DNA of 64,000 bases from HGM13006 sp963650135. Its GTDB lineage: Bacteria > Bacillota > Clostridia > Oscillospirales > Oscillospiraceae. The notes below the pieces were generated by a model, which saw only the letters and a program-made list of their open reading frames with translations, ran no database searches and was not told the origin of the DNA. Shown here piece by piece: positions 33,979-42,494 of the stretch; within the stretch, counting starts at the first letter, position 1, and every line of letters starts with the position of its first letter. Where the stretch lies: contig CAVJLG010000025.1 in the NCBI GenBank assembly GCA_963650135.1, positions 27,579-91,578 of the forward strand, given 5' to 3'. A program made the translations under genes and the position numbers.

Positions 33979-35514
33979 TTATGCACCAGCGCCCACGGTC
34001 ACGCCGTCGTTGACTGCCAGCACAGCGCCGGTGTCGGACACGGTGATCGTAAATTCGGCTCCGGTGTAGCTCAGGGTGCAGCTGCTATCCAGCTGCTGCA
34101 TCACCAGCATACCGCTAAGGTCAAACCAGAAGGAAATAGTACCCTCGGAGGTAATCTCAGAAGCCTCGTCGAAGTCGATGTCCGTTTCCAGTGCGCTCAG
34201 ATAGGTGCTTACCACAGCCTCTACATATTCGCTGTCCAAGGTCATGGTGAGCTTCTGATAATCGCCGTCCTGCTCCAGCTGATAATCGCTGCCATATGTA
34301 AAGCTGTCGGCATAGCTGGCAATGATGTTCTGAACATCGCTCAGCATAGAAGCATCGTCATAGGTGTAGCTGTTTTCCTCGCCGTCAATCACCTGCACGC
34401 CCTCGCCGCCGGCATAGGTATCGACGGTCTGGTCGATTGCTTCACCGTTAAGCGTCTGGTCAATCTCCCAGGTTGCGCTCAGGCCGCTATCTTCGTCATA
34501 GACGTAATTGATGTTGTGGTCTTCCACATAGGTATCGGTGTTCGTGCCATCGGAAACGCCAATGGTCAGCTCAGACTGATAGCTCACGCCGTTCTGGCTC
34601 AAAAGGGTGTTGAAGCCATTGATGAAGGCGATGGGCAGGGAGATATCGCTGACCTCACGGAAGTCGGCGTCGTCCTCCGGTACGTTGATGGAAACGCCGT
34701 CGTCATAGCTGTTGATGGTCTGGGTGATGGAAACCGTCTCGCTCAGGGTCATGCCCATTACATCAAACTGAACGCTCAGCTCCATGGTCAGCTTGTTCAG
34801 TGCGCCGTCCTGGCCCATCTGAACCGTGCCGTCCAGGGTAAAGGCGGTGCAGGTAACGCCGTCGCCCGCAGCAGACAGCAGGTCAGAGAATGCCATCCAG
34901 GTGTCCAGCGTGGGCTCGCCAAAGGTTACGGTATAGCCCTTGTCGGTTGCTTCCGCTGTCAGCGTGCCAAAGCTGCTGGCATCGATCTCCAGCAGATCGT
35001 CCGCACCGTTCTGGCTTTCCTGGCTGTCCTCGTCAGAGACGTAAGCCTTATACTTGCCGTTGGAATCGGAGAGGTAGACATAGCCGCCAGCCGTCCAGGT
35101 TTCGGACACAGCGCCGTTCATCTGCATGCTCTCATAGGTAATATCGCCGTCGGTTTCGCTGCTGATTTCCTTTACTCTGCCGCTGGCCTTCTGGCTGGTG
35201 GACTCGCCCTCAAACTCCACGGCGATCGCCATATCTATGTCATAGTCCACTGCATAGGTTGTCTCGTCATAGGCGTCCAGCTGCGCCCAGGCCCACTGGC
35301 CCAGCTCTTCCGGGGTCATGTCGCCAGTCTCTGCCGCAGGCTGACTATCCTCTTCGGGCTCTTGTGCGGTTTCCGTCGCAGAATTTTCGGTCTGTGCAGA
35401 AGCTGCCTCGGATGCCGAAGCAGTTGCCGGTGCCGAAGATGCAGCGCCGGAACCGCCGCAGCCACTGAGCAGCAGGCACAGTACAACTGCCAGTGCTGTC
35501 CACTTTTTTCTCAT
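33979..35514 (-). CDS. Lipoprotein of unknown function
   Basis: A 511-residue lipoprotein (MRKKWTALAVVLCLLLSGCG, lipobox LSGC) with an Ala/Ser/Glu/Thr linker and then two similar beta-rich halves (about 80-300 and 300-480). Both contain long alternating-strand stretches such as TMELSVQFDVMGMTLSETV and LTMTLDSEYVEAVVSTYL. The look is that of LolA/LppX-like lipid-binding folds or DUF6612-type lipoproteins, but I cannot assign a family firmly. AGGAGA precedes the ATG. Monocistronic. Confidence 0.72.
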   Translation of the reverse strand: MRKKWTALAVVLCLLLSGCGGSGAASSAPATASASEAASAQTENSATETAQEPEEDSQPAAETGDMTPEELGQWAWAQLDAYDETTYAVDYDIDMAIAVEFEGESTSQKASGRVKEISSETDGDITYESMQMNGAVSETWTAGGYVYLSDSNGKYKAYVSDEDSQESQNGADDLLEIDASSFGTLTAEATDKGYTVTFGEPTLDTWMAFSDLLSAAGDGVTCTAFTLDGTVQMGQDGALNKLTMELSVQFDVMGMTLSETVSITQTINSYDDGVSINVPEDDADFREVSDISLPIAFINGFNTLLSQNGVSYQSELTIGVSDGTNTDTYVEDHNINYVYDEDSGLSATWEIDQTLNGEAIDQTVDTYAGGEGVQVIDGEENSYTYDDASMLSDVQNIIASYADSFTYGSDYQLEQDGDYQKLTMTLDSEYVEAVVSTYLSALETDIDFDEASEITSEGTISFWFDLSGMLVMQQLDSSCTLSYTGAEFTITVSDTGAVLAVNDGVTVGAGA

Positions 35515-35620
35515 GAAAACATTCTCCTAGTTTTTCAAAAATACTCAGGTTATTCTATCATAACGCGCCCCAAAAGTATACATGATCTTCACAAATCCGG
35601 CAGGATTTCTTCACATACGC

Positions 35621-35652
35621 CAAAGGACGGACCCCGAAGAGTCCGTCCTCTG
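35621..35652 (-). terminator. Terminator after the solute-binding lipoprotein gene
   Basis: A 9-bp perfect stem AGGACGGAC/GTCCGTCCT with only TTT following on the minus strand. Confidence 0.7.
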
Positions 35653-35680
35653 ACGATTATGGAAAAGATCACACAAGCGC

Positions 35681-37429
35681 TTATGCGCCGATGCTAAGAT
35701 ATGCGTCGATTGCGTCCTGATACAGCTCGGTCATCCGGTCAATATCAAAGGAGGTGGTCACCTGGTCGATGAAGCTGTCCCACTCGTCCATGGACTTGCC
35801 GCCGGTGATGAACTGGAGGCAGGTGGTGCTGACAAAGCTGCCCACATCGGAAACAAGGCCGGAATACTCGGTCTGTGCTTCCACGCTCCAGACTGCGCCG
35901 GGCGCCTGGGTGCTGGTGGTGTTCCGAATCCACAGGTCAATAGCGCTTACCTGCGCATCGGTATAGCCCAGGAAGTTCCGCTCGTTGATGCAGATGGAGC
36001 TGGGGGTAGAAGAAGTGTACTTAATCAGGCACAGCGCAAAGTCATAGCCGTCAGGGTTGTTGGTGATAAGGTCGGTGAACACAGGCTCGCCATTGTCATC
36101 ATACTCGAAGGAAACACCCTCTACGCCATAGTTGGCCAGCAGGATGCCGTCATCGGAGTAGAAGTAGTCGATCATCCGCGCTGCCAGCTCAATGTCGGGG
36201 CAGGTACCGGCAATCGCTGCGCCGCCCTTGCTGATCCGGGAGGTACCCGCATCGTCAAAGCCGCAGAGGTCGCCCTCATTGAGCACCATGGCGCGGACAG
36301 GCTGCACATTGCTGTCAGGCTCATAGCCGGAGAGGTTGTTGATGCCGTTGACCGAGGTGGTGAAGAAGCCGGAGGCATTGCCCACGATCTCGTCGTCGGT
36401 GGCAGTGTTGTTCATGGTCTGGGACATAAAGTCAGGGGAAATGAAGCCCTCCTGATACCAGTCTGCCATCAGCTGAATGTAGTCCTTGAAGCCGTCCATG
36501 GGCACGCAATACTGAATTTTATCGTCCTGATAGACCCAGCCGCCCAGGGCATTGTTATCGCCGTTGGCCGTAACACCAAAGGCGCTGCTCAGCGTGGAGT
36601 TGCCGTTGGCCGCAATCCAGAAGGGATGGGCACAGTCGTTTTTCTCCTGGAAAGTCTTGAGCACGTTGTAAAGATCATCTACCGTGACAGGCGTGTCCAG
36701 GCCGTCGGCGTCCAGCCAATCCTGACGAATGGCAGGGCCGGAAGAGGGAATCAGGCTGTCCTGAATGTTCTCCGCCAGTACCACTGCGCCGGACTCGGTA
36801 TAAACGTCACGGGCAATGGAGGGGTTGTTGTCCAGAATATCAAAATAGTTGGGCATTACATCCCGATAGTCCTCGAAGTTTACGATCACATCGCCGTCTA
36901 CCAGGTCGTCCATGTTGCCGGTATAGAACATACCAAAGTTGAAGATCAAATCCGGCAGCTCATTGGCCGCTACCATCAGGCTCATGGAGTCCGATGCAGT
37001 CAGCAGGTTGGCCGTGGTGAATTCCAGGGTCACGCCGGTGCGCTTCTGGAGCTCGGCATACACCTGACCGTCGGTACCATAGTCCGTAATCACCGCCATA
37101 ACCGGTGGAACCACATAGTCCCACGCCGTCAGGGTGACAGGTTCGTCCACCAGCGGAAGGGGCTCCGCCTCGGTATAGGTCCGGACGATCTCGGTGTCAG
37201 AGGTTGCCTGGATATCCTCAGGAACCTCCTCCGCCTCCGATGCGATGGCCGCTTCGGGGGTACTGTCCTCCACCGCCGGTGCCTTGGTTTCCTCCGGTGC
37301 CGAAGCGGTAACCGGTGCTGCGGATTCGCTGCCGCTGCTTGCCGCAGAGGCCGCTGCCGTACCGCCGCAAGCCGTCAGGGCCAGAATCATGCAAACGCTC
37401 AAAATCAGAGCTGTCAAACGTTTGGTCAT
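35681..37429 (-). CDS. Extracellular solute-binding lipoprotein (family 1, LipO-like), orphan
   Basis: A 582-residue binding protein. The second ATG (37429) gives the lipoprotein signal MTKRLTALILSVCMILALTACGG and has AAAGGA 9 bases upstream. After an Ala/Ser/Glu linker comes a carbohydrate-type SBP fold (GVTLEFTTANLLTASDSMSLMVAANELPDLI, then IRQDWLDADGLDTPVTVDDL). The C-terminal motif FITGGKSMDEWDSF and LYQDAIDAYL is shared by three other proteins in this window. No permease or ATPase is adjacent; the next gene upstream is the flavoenzyme. It probably captures a ligand for an importer encoded elsewhere. Confidence 0.88.
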   Translation of the reverse strand: MTKRLTALILSVCMILALTACGGTAAASAASSGSESAAPVTASAPEETKAPAVEDSTPEAAIASEAEEVPEDIQATSDTEIVRTYTEAEPLPLVDEPVTLTAWDYVVPPVMAVITDYGTDGQVYAELQKRTGVTLEFTTANLLTASDSMSLMVAANELPDLIFNFGMFYTGNMDDLVDGDVIVNFEDYRDVMPNYFDILDNNPSIARDVYTESGAVVLAENIQDSLIPSSGPAIRQDWLDADGLDTPVTVDDLYNVLKTFQEKNDCAHPFWIAANGNSTLSSAFGVTANGDNNALGGWVYQDDKIQYCVPMDGFKDYIQLMADWYQEGFISPDFMSQTMNNTATDDEIVGNASGFFTTSVNGINNLSGYEPDSNVQPVRAMVLNEGDLCGFDDAGTSRISKGGAAIAGTCPDIELAARMIDYFYSDDGILLANYGVEGVSFEYDDNGEPVFTDLITNNPDGYDFALCLIKYTSSTPSSICINERNFLGYTDAQVSAIDLWIRNTTSTQAPGAVWSVEAQTEYSGLVSDVGSFVSTTCLQFITGGKSMDEWDSFIDQVTTSFDIDRMTELYQDAIDAYLSIGA

Positions 37430-37462
37430 TTCCTTCATTCCTTTCTTGGGATACTACCTTAC

Positions 37463-37491
37463 ATTTTATGAGCTACCATTCCAAGGAGCAA
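37463..37491 (-). promoter_or_regulatory. Promoter of the solute-binding protein gene at 35681
   Basis: On the minus strand TTGCTC, 17-base spacer, TAAAAT. An imperfect 27-base inverted repeat (GCTACTAAAA/TTTTGATAGC, 37540-37566) lies just upstream and may be an activator site. Confidence 0.55.
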
Positions 37492-37566
37492 ATGCAAAAA
37501 AATCATGAACCATAACTGCCGGTTATCCGCGCAATTTTCGCTACTAAAATCGCAAGTTTTGATAGC

Positions 37567-37606
37567 AAAAAAGTGCCCACCATCCGCCAGGACAGCAGGC
37601 ACTTTT
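37567..37606 (-). terminator. Terminator after the flavoenzyme gene
   Basis: AAAAGTGCC/GGCACTTTT stem with a large GC-rich loop, followed by TTTTTT on the minus strand. Confidence 0.75.
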
Positions 37607-37622
37607 GAAATTAACTTTGGAA

Positions 37623-39626
37623 TTACAGAATCATCGCTCTGGAATATGCCTCGCGGTTGCAGACCTCCAGATTGCCTGCGCCGTTGCAGTCGCCAATGGC
37701 ATAGAACTCGGTAGTAAGACCTGAGTAGCCAAAGGCCTCGGCGGTCAGCGGAGTCATGCCGCCGCAGATCACAACATTGTCGCCGGTAACGGTATGCTCG
37801 CCGTCGGCCATGCGATAAGTAACGGTGTTGCCCTCCACCTTGACCGTTTCCGCCTCAGTGATACCGGTGAGGTTATCGTAAGCCTCCCAAGCGGAAGCCT
37901 CTCTTGCCTCGCCGTTGGGGCCGGCCTTGACAAAGGCCATGGTGATGTAGTGCAGTCCGGACGCATTATGGGCCAGCTTCTTCTGGCGGGTCAAAACGGT
38001 AACGTCGTGGCCCTTGCCGCACAGATACATAGCCGTTTCAATGCCCACCTCAGAGCCGCCGACAATCACCACATGCTTGCCCAGCTCCGGCTCTCTGCCG
38101 CAGGTATCCAGGCAGGACATGTACTCGGGCTTCAGCTTGCCATTTTCGTCCTTGAGGCCGGGGATATTGGGGATGTTGACCTTTGCGCCGGTGGCTGCCA
38201 GCACCACGTCATAGCCCCCTGCCACAATCATCTGCTGGGTGGGCTCAGTGTTCATCACCACCTTGGCCCCGGACTTGCCCAGCTCATAAATCAGCCAGTT
38301 CTTAAAGTTCTTAATGGGCCACTTAAAGGGGAAGTAGTCGCCGTGGAACAGCTGACCGCCCAGCCGATCGGTCTTCTCATACAGGGTCACATCATGGCCC
38401 CGCTGCGCCGCATAGATAGCCGCACGCATGCCTGCCGGTCCGCCGCCAATGACTGCAACCTTCTTGGGCTCTGCGGTCTTTTCCACCAGGCGGTGAATCT
38501 TATGGCCCAGGCCCATCAGGGGGTTCACGGAGCAAACGGAAGTCCAGGGATTAGGCTCCGGCAGAATTACACCGTGGCACTTGTTGCACTTGAGGCAGGG
38601 GGTAATATCCTCGCCCCGGCCCTCATAGAGCTTCTTGCCATATTCGTCATCCGCCATAAAGCCGCGGGCAATGCCGAACATGTCGCACTTGCCCTCAATG
38701 AGATAGCGCTCCATCTCGTCGGGCTCCTGGAAGCCGCCAATGGGCTTCATGAGCATATGGAAGCCCATCTTCTTTGCCTTAGCGCAGAAGTCCACCGCAG
38801 GATGCACGCCCTGGGTGAAGTTATAGCCGGTGGGATGGGAGGCACAGCCGTCATGCTCCCGAACCTCCAGAATGTCCACCACATCGTCAAACAGGCGGAT
38901 GAACTCCAGCGCGTCGTCTTCGCAATAGCCGCCGCCCATCTTGGCATTGCCGCCATAGCCGTTGTTCTGCTCCCAGGCCAGCACAGCCTCAATGATAAAC
39001 TTCTTGCCGAACGCCTTGCGCATGGCGGAACATACCTCATGGAACAGGCGGGTCCGGTTCTCTACGGTGCCGCCGTCATACTGGTCGTCCCGCTGTCCGC
39101 CGGGATTCATAAGCATATCCGCCCGGAAGCTTACGCCGTCATAGCCCAGGTTCTTATAGCGGCGAACCTTTGCCAGGGTCAGCTCAATCACCTCATGCAT
39201 CCGCTCGACAGGCAGCTTTTCCGTGGGCTTACCGTGGGGGCCCATGCCTCTGCCGCCGTACAGCGAGAAGCCGTCGGGATATACCATATTGGTGGTAAGA
39301 ATGATCTTGGAGCCATAGAAATGGACTTCCTCACACATCTGAGATACATAGTTATGGACCGCAGGATCGGTCATATCAAAGGCCTGCATATGGGTCATAT
39401 CCATGTCCATGGGGCCCTGACGCTGCTGGGGATACTCCGCCCACTCGGCAAAGTTCACGATCGCCGCTCCGTTTTTGGCCAGATTCGCCGCAAACGCACG
39501 GTAGCCCTCTGCGGGATACGTCTCGGGTCCCTGCAGGAAATGGGGGGATGCATTGGGATAGGTCAGGCGGTTTTTAATGATCTGGCCCCCGATCATAATG
39601 GGGGAAAGCAGATTCTGATAGCGCAC
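37623..39626 (-). CDS. FMN/Fe-S/FAD oxidoreductase, 2,4-dienoyl-CoA reductase/enoate reductase-like
   Basis: A 667-residue protein with the three-part layout of FadH, enoate reductases and BaiCD/BaiH: an N-terminal OYE-type TIM barrel (1-340), a [4Fe-4S] cysteine cluster (CLKCNKC, later SVCSVNP), and a C-terminal FAD/NAD domain (VAVIGGGPAGMRAA, HVVIVGGSEVGIE, FYAIGDCNGAG). Family members reduce C=C bonds of unsaturated acyl or steroid substrates. The usual barrel motif with two His (as in EIHAAHGYL) is replaced by VSFRADMLM, so the substrate or reaction may differ. The start is GTG at 39626 after AGGAGG. Single gene, upstream of an orphan solute-binding protein on the same strand. Confidence 0.9.
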   Translation of the reverse strand: MRYQNLLSPIMIGGQIIKNRLTYPNASPHFLQGPETYPAEGYRAFAANLAKNGAAIVNFAEWAEYPQQRQGPMDMDMTHMQAFDMTDPAVHNYVSQMCEEVHFYGSKIILTTNMVYPDGFSLYGGRGMGPHGKPTEKLPVERMHEVIELTLAKVRRYKNLGYDGVSFRADMLMNPGGQRDDQYDGGTVENRTRLFHEVCSAMRKAFGKKFIIEAVLAWEQNNGYGGNAKMGGGYCEDDALEFIRLFDDVVDILEVREHDGCASHPTGYNFTQGVHPAVDFCAKAKKMGFHMLMKPIGGFQEPDEMERYLIEGKCDMFGIARGFMADDEYGKKLYEGRGEDITPCLKCNKCHGVILPEPNPWTSVCSVNPLMGLGHKIHRLVEKTAEPKKVAVIGGGPAGMRAAIYAAQRGHDVTLYEKTDRLGGQLFHGDYFPFKWPIKNFKNWLIYELGKSGAKVVMNTEPTQQMIVAGGYDVVLAATGAKVNIPNIPGLKDENGKLKPEYMSCLDTCGREPELGKHVVIVGGSEVGIETAMYLCGKGHDVTVLTRQKKLAHNASGLHYITMAFVKAGPNGEAREASAWEAYDNLTGITEAETVKVEGNTVTYRMADGEHTVTGDNVVICGGMTPLTAEAFGYSGLTTEFYAIGDCNGAGNLEVCNREAYSRAMIL

Positions 39627-39671
39627 AACAATTTCCTCCTTAAAATAATAAATGCTTAGAATTCTGATGTT

Positions 39672-39700
39672 ATGGTATCATGAACCGTCCGTGCTTTCAA
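39672..39700 (-). promoter_or_regulatory. Promoter of the flavoenzyme gene
   Basis: On the minus strand TTGAAA, 17-base spacer, TACCAT, about 46 bases before the start. Confidence 0.5.
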
Positions 39701-39776
39701 GCATTTTCCACAAATATCTCCGGTATAAACCATGCGGATTTGGCATACTCCATAGCTTTCCCCCGCAAATTGCGGC

Positions 39777-39818
39777 AAAAAGCGCCGATGTTTCCCAATT
39801 GGGACGCACCGGCGCTTA
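39777..39818 (-). terminator. Terminator after deoB
   Basis: AAGCGCCG/CGGCGCTT outer stem with an inner CCCAATTGGG, followed by TTTTT on the minus strand. Confidence 0.82.
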
Positions 39819-39836
39819 TTTACGCATTTCTATTCA

Positions 39837-40997
39837 TTACAGGATGCTGCTGCCTACCTTCGGCGCAGGTGCGCCCAATGCCTTTAGCACCGTTGCACCC
39901 ACATCGCCAAACGTCTCCCGAATGCCTGCTGCCCCGGGGGTAATGCCCCGATGCCACAGCAGCACCGGGATATGCTCCCGTGTGTGGTCCGAACCGGTAT
40001 GGGTGGGGTCGCAGCCATGATCCGCAGTAATTACCAGCAGCGTATCGTCATCCATGGCGTCCTGGAACAGCGGCAGATAGTCGTCAAAAGCCTTGAGCCC
40101 CGCGCCATATGCCGCCACATTCCGGCGATGGCCCCACTTCATGTCGAAGTCCAGCAGATTGATGAACACCAGGCCCTCCTTCTCCCGGACCGCCTTCAAT
40201 GCCTCAGCCATGCCGATGAAGTTGTCGGAGGTCTTCACGGTGCTGGTGAACTTCGCCTCCGGGAAAATATCCACGGGCTTGCCGATGGAATGAATCTGGA
40301 TGCCGTTGTCCGTCAGCACGTCCAAATCCGTCTGCTCCGGCGGGCAGGCCGCATAGTCGTGGCGATTGGCCGTGCGCACATAGTTCCCCGGGGTTCCCAC
40401 AAAGGGGCGAGCAATCACACGGCCCACACCAAAGCCCAGCTGATCCAGCATTTCCCGGGTCTTCTGGCACCACTGATACAGCGTCTCCAGCGGCACGGTT
40501 TCCTCATGAGCCGCAATCTGGAATACGCTGTCGGCCGAGGTATAGACAATAGGGAAGCCGGTCTTCTGGTGCTCTTCGCCCAGCCGGGCAATGATCTCCG
40601 TACCCGACGCCACCTCGTTGCCTAAGATGCCCCGCCCAATCATCTTGGTAAAGGCGTCGATAATCTCCGGGGGGAATCCATCCGGGAAGGTATCAAAGGC
40701 CATTCGGGTGGGAACGCCCATGACTTCCCAATGGCCCACAATGGAGTCCTTACCCTTGGAAAGCTCCCGGCACTTTCCGTAAACGCCCTGGGGTTCCACG
40801 CCGGTGGAGAACTTCTCCATACCGGGAATCTGCATCAAACCCAGCCGCTCCAGATTGGGCAGGGTCAGTCCGGGATTTCCCTCTATGGTGTGCTGAATGG
40901 TGGCCGTTCCGGCATCCCCGTACTTCTCTGCGTCCGGCAGTGCGCCGATGCCCACAGAATCCAGTAAAAAAAGCATAACACGCTGAAACTGTTTCAT
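39837..40997 (-). CDS. deoB: Phosphopentomutase
   Basis: A 386-residue alkaline-phosphatase-superfamily enzyme converting (deoxy)ribose 1-phosphate and 5-phosphate in nucleoside salvage. Metal residues are seen in LLDSVGIGALPDAEKYGD, and later DFDMKWGHRRN and TADHGCDPTHTGSDHTRE. The phosphoacceptor position reads KDSIVGHWE, i.e. Ser where the well-studied enzyme has Thr-85 (KDTMTGHWE). The ATG at 40997 follows GAGGTG; an in-frame GTG at 41006 is part of that site. Divergent from the PNPOx-like gene, with closely placed promoters. Confidence 0.95.
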   Translation of the reverse strand: MKQFQRVMLFLLDSVGIGALPDAEKYGDAGTATIQHTIEGNPGLTLPNLERLGLMQIPGMEKFSTGVEPQGVYGKCRELSKGKDSIVGHWEVMGVPTRMAFDTFPDGFPPEIIDAFTKMIGRGILGNEVASGTEIIARLGEEHQKTGFPIVYTSADSVFQIAAHEETVPLETLYQWCQKTREMLDQLGFGVGRVIARPFVGTPGNYVRTANRHDYAACPPEQTDLDVLTDNGIQIHSIGKPVDIFPEAKFTSTVKTSDNFIGMAEALKAVREKEGLVFINLLDFDMKWGHRRNVAAYGAGLKAFDDYLPLFQDAMDDDTLLVITADHGCDPTHTGSDHTREHIPVLLWHRGITPGAAGIRETFGDVGATVLKALGAPAPKVGSSIL

Positions 40998-41026
40998 GGT
41001 TTTCACCTCATTGGTTTGATACCCCT

Positions 41027-41055
41027 ATCCTATCACGAAAACTTTCCCGTTGCAA
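41027..41055 (-). promoter_or_regulatory. deoB promoter
   Basis: On the minus strand TTGCAA, 17-base spacer, TAGGAT. Its -35 box is only four bases from the -35 box of the divergent promoter. Confidence 0.6.
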
Positions 41056-41059
41056 CACC

Positions 41060-41088
41060 TTGTCACAGTGCAAAAAGTTCGGTATAAT
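41060..41088 (+). promoter_or_regulatory. Promoter of the PNPOx-like gene
   Basis: TTGTCA, 17-base spacer, TATAAT, 37 bases before the ATG at 41126. Confidence 0.8.
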
Positions 41089-41125
41089 AACATCTGACAT
41101 ACCATACGAAAAGGAGTCAAGCCAT

Positions 41126-41518
41126 ATGATTACCATGAAAGAGCTTCAGGATAAAATCGGCGACGTATTTTATTTTGCCACCGTAGAGGACGGCGAGCCC
41201 CGGGTGCGCCCCTTTGGATTCACCATGGTGTTTGAGGATAAGCTGTATTTCGGCTGCGGCACCCACAAGGCCGCCTATGCCCAGCTGCTCAAGAACCCCC
41301 ATCTGGAGGTCTGCGCCTTCAAGGACGGCAGCTTTGTCCGGATTCGCGGCAAGGCCGTAATGGATGACCGGGACGAGGTGCAAAAGGCCATGTACGAAAG
41401 TGCGCCGTTCCTGGAGAAGACCTATAACGCCCAGACCGGCCACCACCATATCTGCTTCTACTTAGAGGATATGTCCGCCATGGAATTTAAGGGTCCCGAG
41501 GCCATCCGCTTGGTGTAA
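41126..41518 (+). CDS. Pyridoxamine 5'-phosphate oxidase family protein
   Basis: A 130-residue split-barrel flavin-binding protein: FYFATVEDGEPRVRPFGFTMVFEDKLYFG (quoted in part as GEPRVRPFGF), then LLKNPHLEVCAF and the RIRGKAV strand. It is much shorter than true PdxH and lacks its C-terminal substrate residues, so it is probably a small flavin- or F420-type reductase or binding protein rather than PNPOx. AGGAG precedes the ATG at 41126. Single gene. Confidence 0.88.
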   Translation: MITMKELQDKIGDVFYFATVEDGEPRVRPFGFTMVFEDKLYFGCGTHKAAYAQLLKNPHLEVCAFKDGSFVRIRGKAVMDDRDEVQKAMYESAPFLEKTYNAQTGHHHICFYLEDMSAMEFKGPEAIRLV

Positions 41519-41553
41519 TCTGGACACATCCCCGTCACATCCCCTTGATACGA

Positions 41554-41587
41554 TAATGCCGTCCAAGAGATTGGGCGGCATTGTTTC
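41554..41587 (+). terminator. Terminator-like hairpin after the PNPOx-like gene
   Basis: A 10-bp stem AATGCCGTCC/GGGCGGCATT (one G-T pair) with a weak TGTTT tail. Confidence 0.6.
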
Positions 41588-41597
41588 ATTGGTTATG

Positions 41598-41663
41598 TTG
41601 ATTTTAATTTACCATGTAGATAAAATATTGATACTTTACAGGCGTAATTTAAAATGGTATTCT
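41598..41663 (+). promoter_or_regulatory. Tandem candidate promoters of the ABC-2/solute-binding operon
   Basis: TTGATT, 17 bases, TAAAAT (41598-41626) and TTTACA, 17 bases, TATTCT (41635-41663), both upstream of the ATG at 41699. Confidence 0.55.
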
Positions 41664-41698
41664 GAGCTTAGAGCCCAGAGAAAAAGGAGGAAACGACC

Positions 41699-42481
41699 AT
41701 GACACTCAAATGGATGCTCCATCGGATTACCCATCGGAAGCGCACCTATATTCTGCTGGGACTTATGCTGGTTGGCTTTTCCATCACCGGCGGCGTCACC
41801 AAGTCCTACAGCGCAGATCATGAGCTGATGGTGCTGAATATGGCCTTCGCCACCAACTTCGACACCATGGACGCATGGCAGAGCTGGCACGCGCGCTGGC
41901 AATACACCTGGCTGGTCAGTGCCATCTCCATGACTGGTTTGCTGTCCCTTCTGGTGAATATCATTCCCCGTCCCAACGATCCGGAGTTGACCGTTCCCGT
42001 GACAATGGGCCGCAGCCGCAGCAGTATCTTCTTTGCCCAGCTGATCTGCTATGATCTGGCGGTGATTGTCCTCTGGCTGGGTTATCTGGTGATTGGCTAT
42101 CTGTTCGGACATATTCCCCTTCGGCCAATGTTCTCCGCCGGATACTATTGCCGCACCATCGGCTATGCCCTGCTGCTCCAGCTGGGCTATGCAAACCTGG
42201 CGCTGGCATTGGTATCGCTGTTTAAAAATCGCATTCTGGGCATCATCGTCGCATTGATTGCCCTCATGCAGCTGAATACGCTCAAAAATCTCGGTCTTTT
42301 CTGGAATATTCTTTCCACCATCAGCTATGCTTCCCGTGACCGGGATACGCTGTGGATGTGGGCCGTGGATTCTCAGCCCACCCTGTCCCAAGTTTTGACC
42401 CTGATTCTGTTCCCGGTGGTCACCACGGCGCTAAGCTGCCTGGTGGGACTGATTCAAGTCCACCGCCGGGATCTGGCCTGA
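41699..42481 (+). CDS. ABC-2 type transporter membrane subunit (putative)
   Basis: A 260-residue membrane protein with six hydrophobic segments and a basic N-terminus (HRITHRKRTYILLG). It has no family signature that I can name, but its position directly before an ABC-2 style ATPase and another six-helix protein identifies it as a transporter subunit. AAAGGAGG is 8 bases before the ATG. First gene of a four-gene operon ending in a solute-binding lipoprotein. Confidence 0.7.
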   Translation: MTLKWMLHRITHRKRTYILLGLMLVGFSITGGVTKSYSADHELMVLNMAFATNFDTMDAWQSWHARWQYTWLVSAISMTGLLSLLVNIIPRPNDPELTVPVTMGRSRSSIFFAQLICYDLAVIVLWLGYLVIGYLFGHIPLRPMFSAGYYCRTIGYALLLQLGYANLALALVSLFKNRILGIIVALIALMQLNTLKNLGLFWNILSTISYASRDRDTLWMWAVDSQPTLSQVLTLILFPVVTTALSCLVGLIQVHRRDLA

Positions 42482-42494
42482 AAGGAGGCGCACC

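Noticed and set aside
37794..39659. A 621-codon open frame antisense to the flavoenzyme gene
   Set aside because: Shadow of the sense gene, no start signals and no domain.
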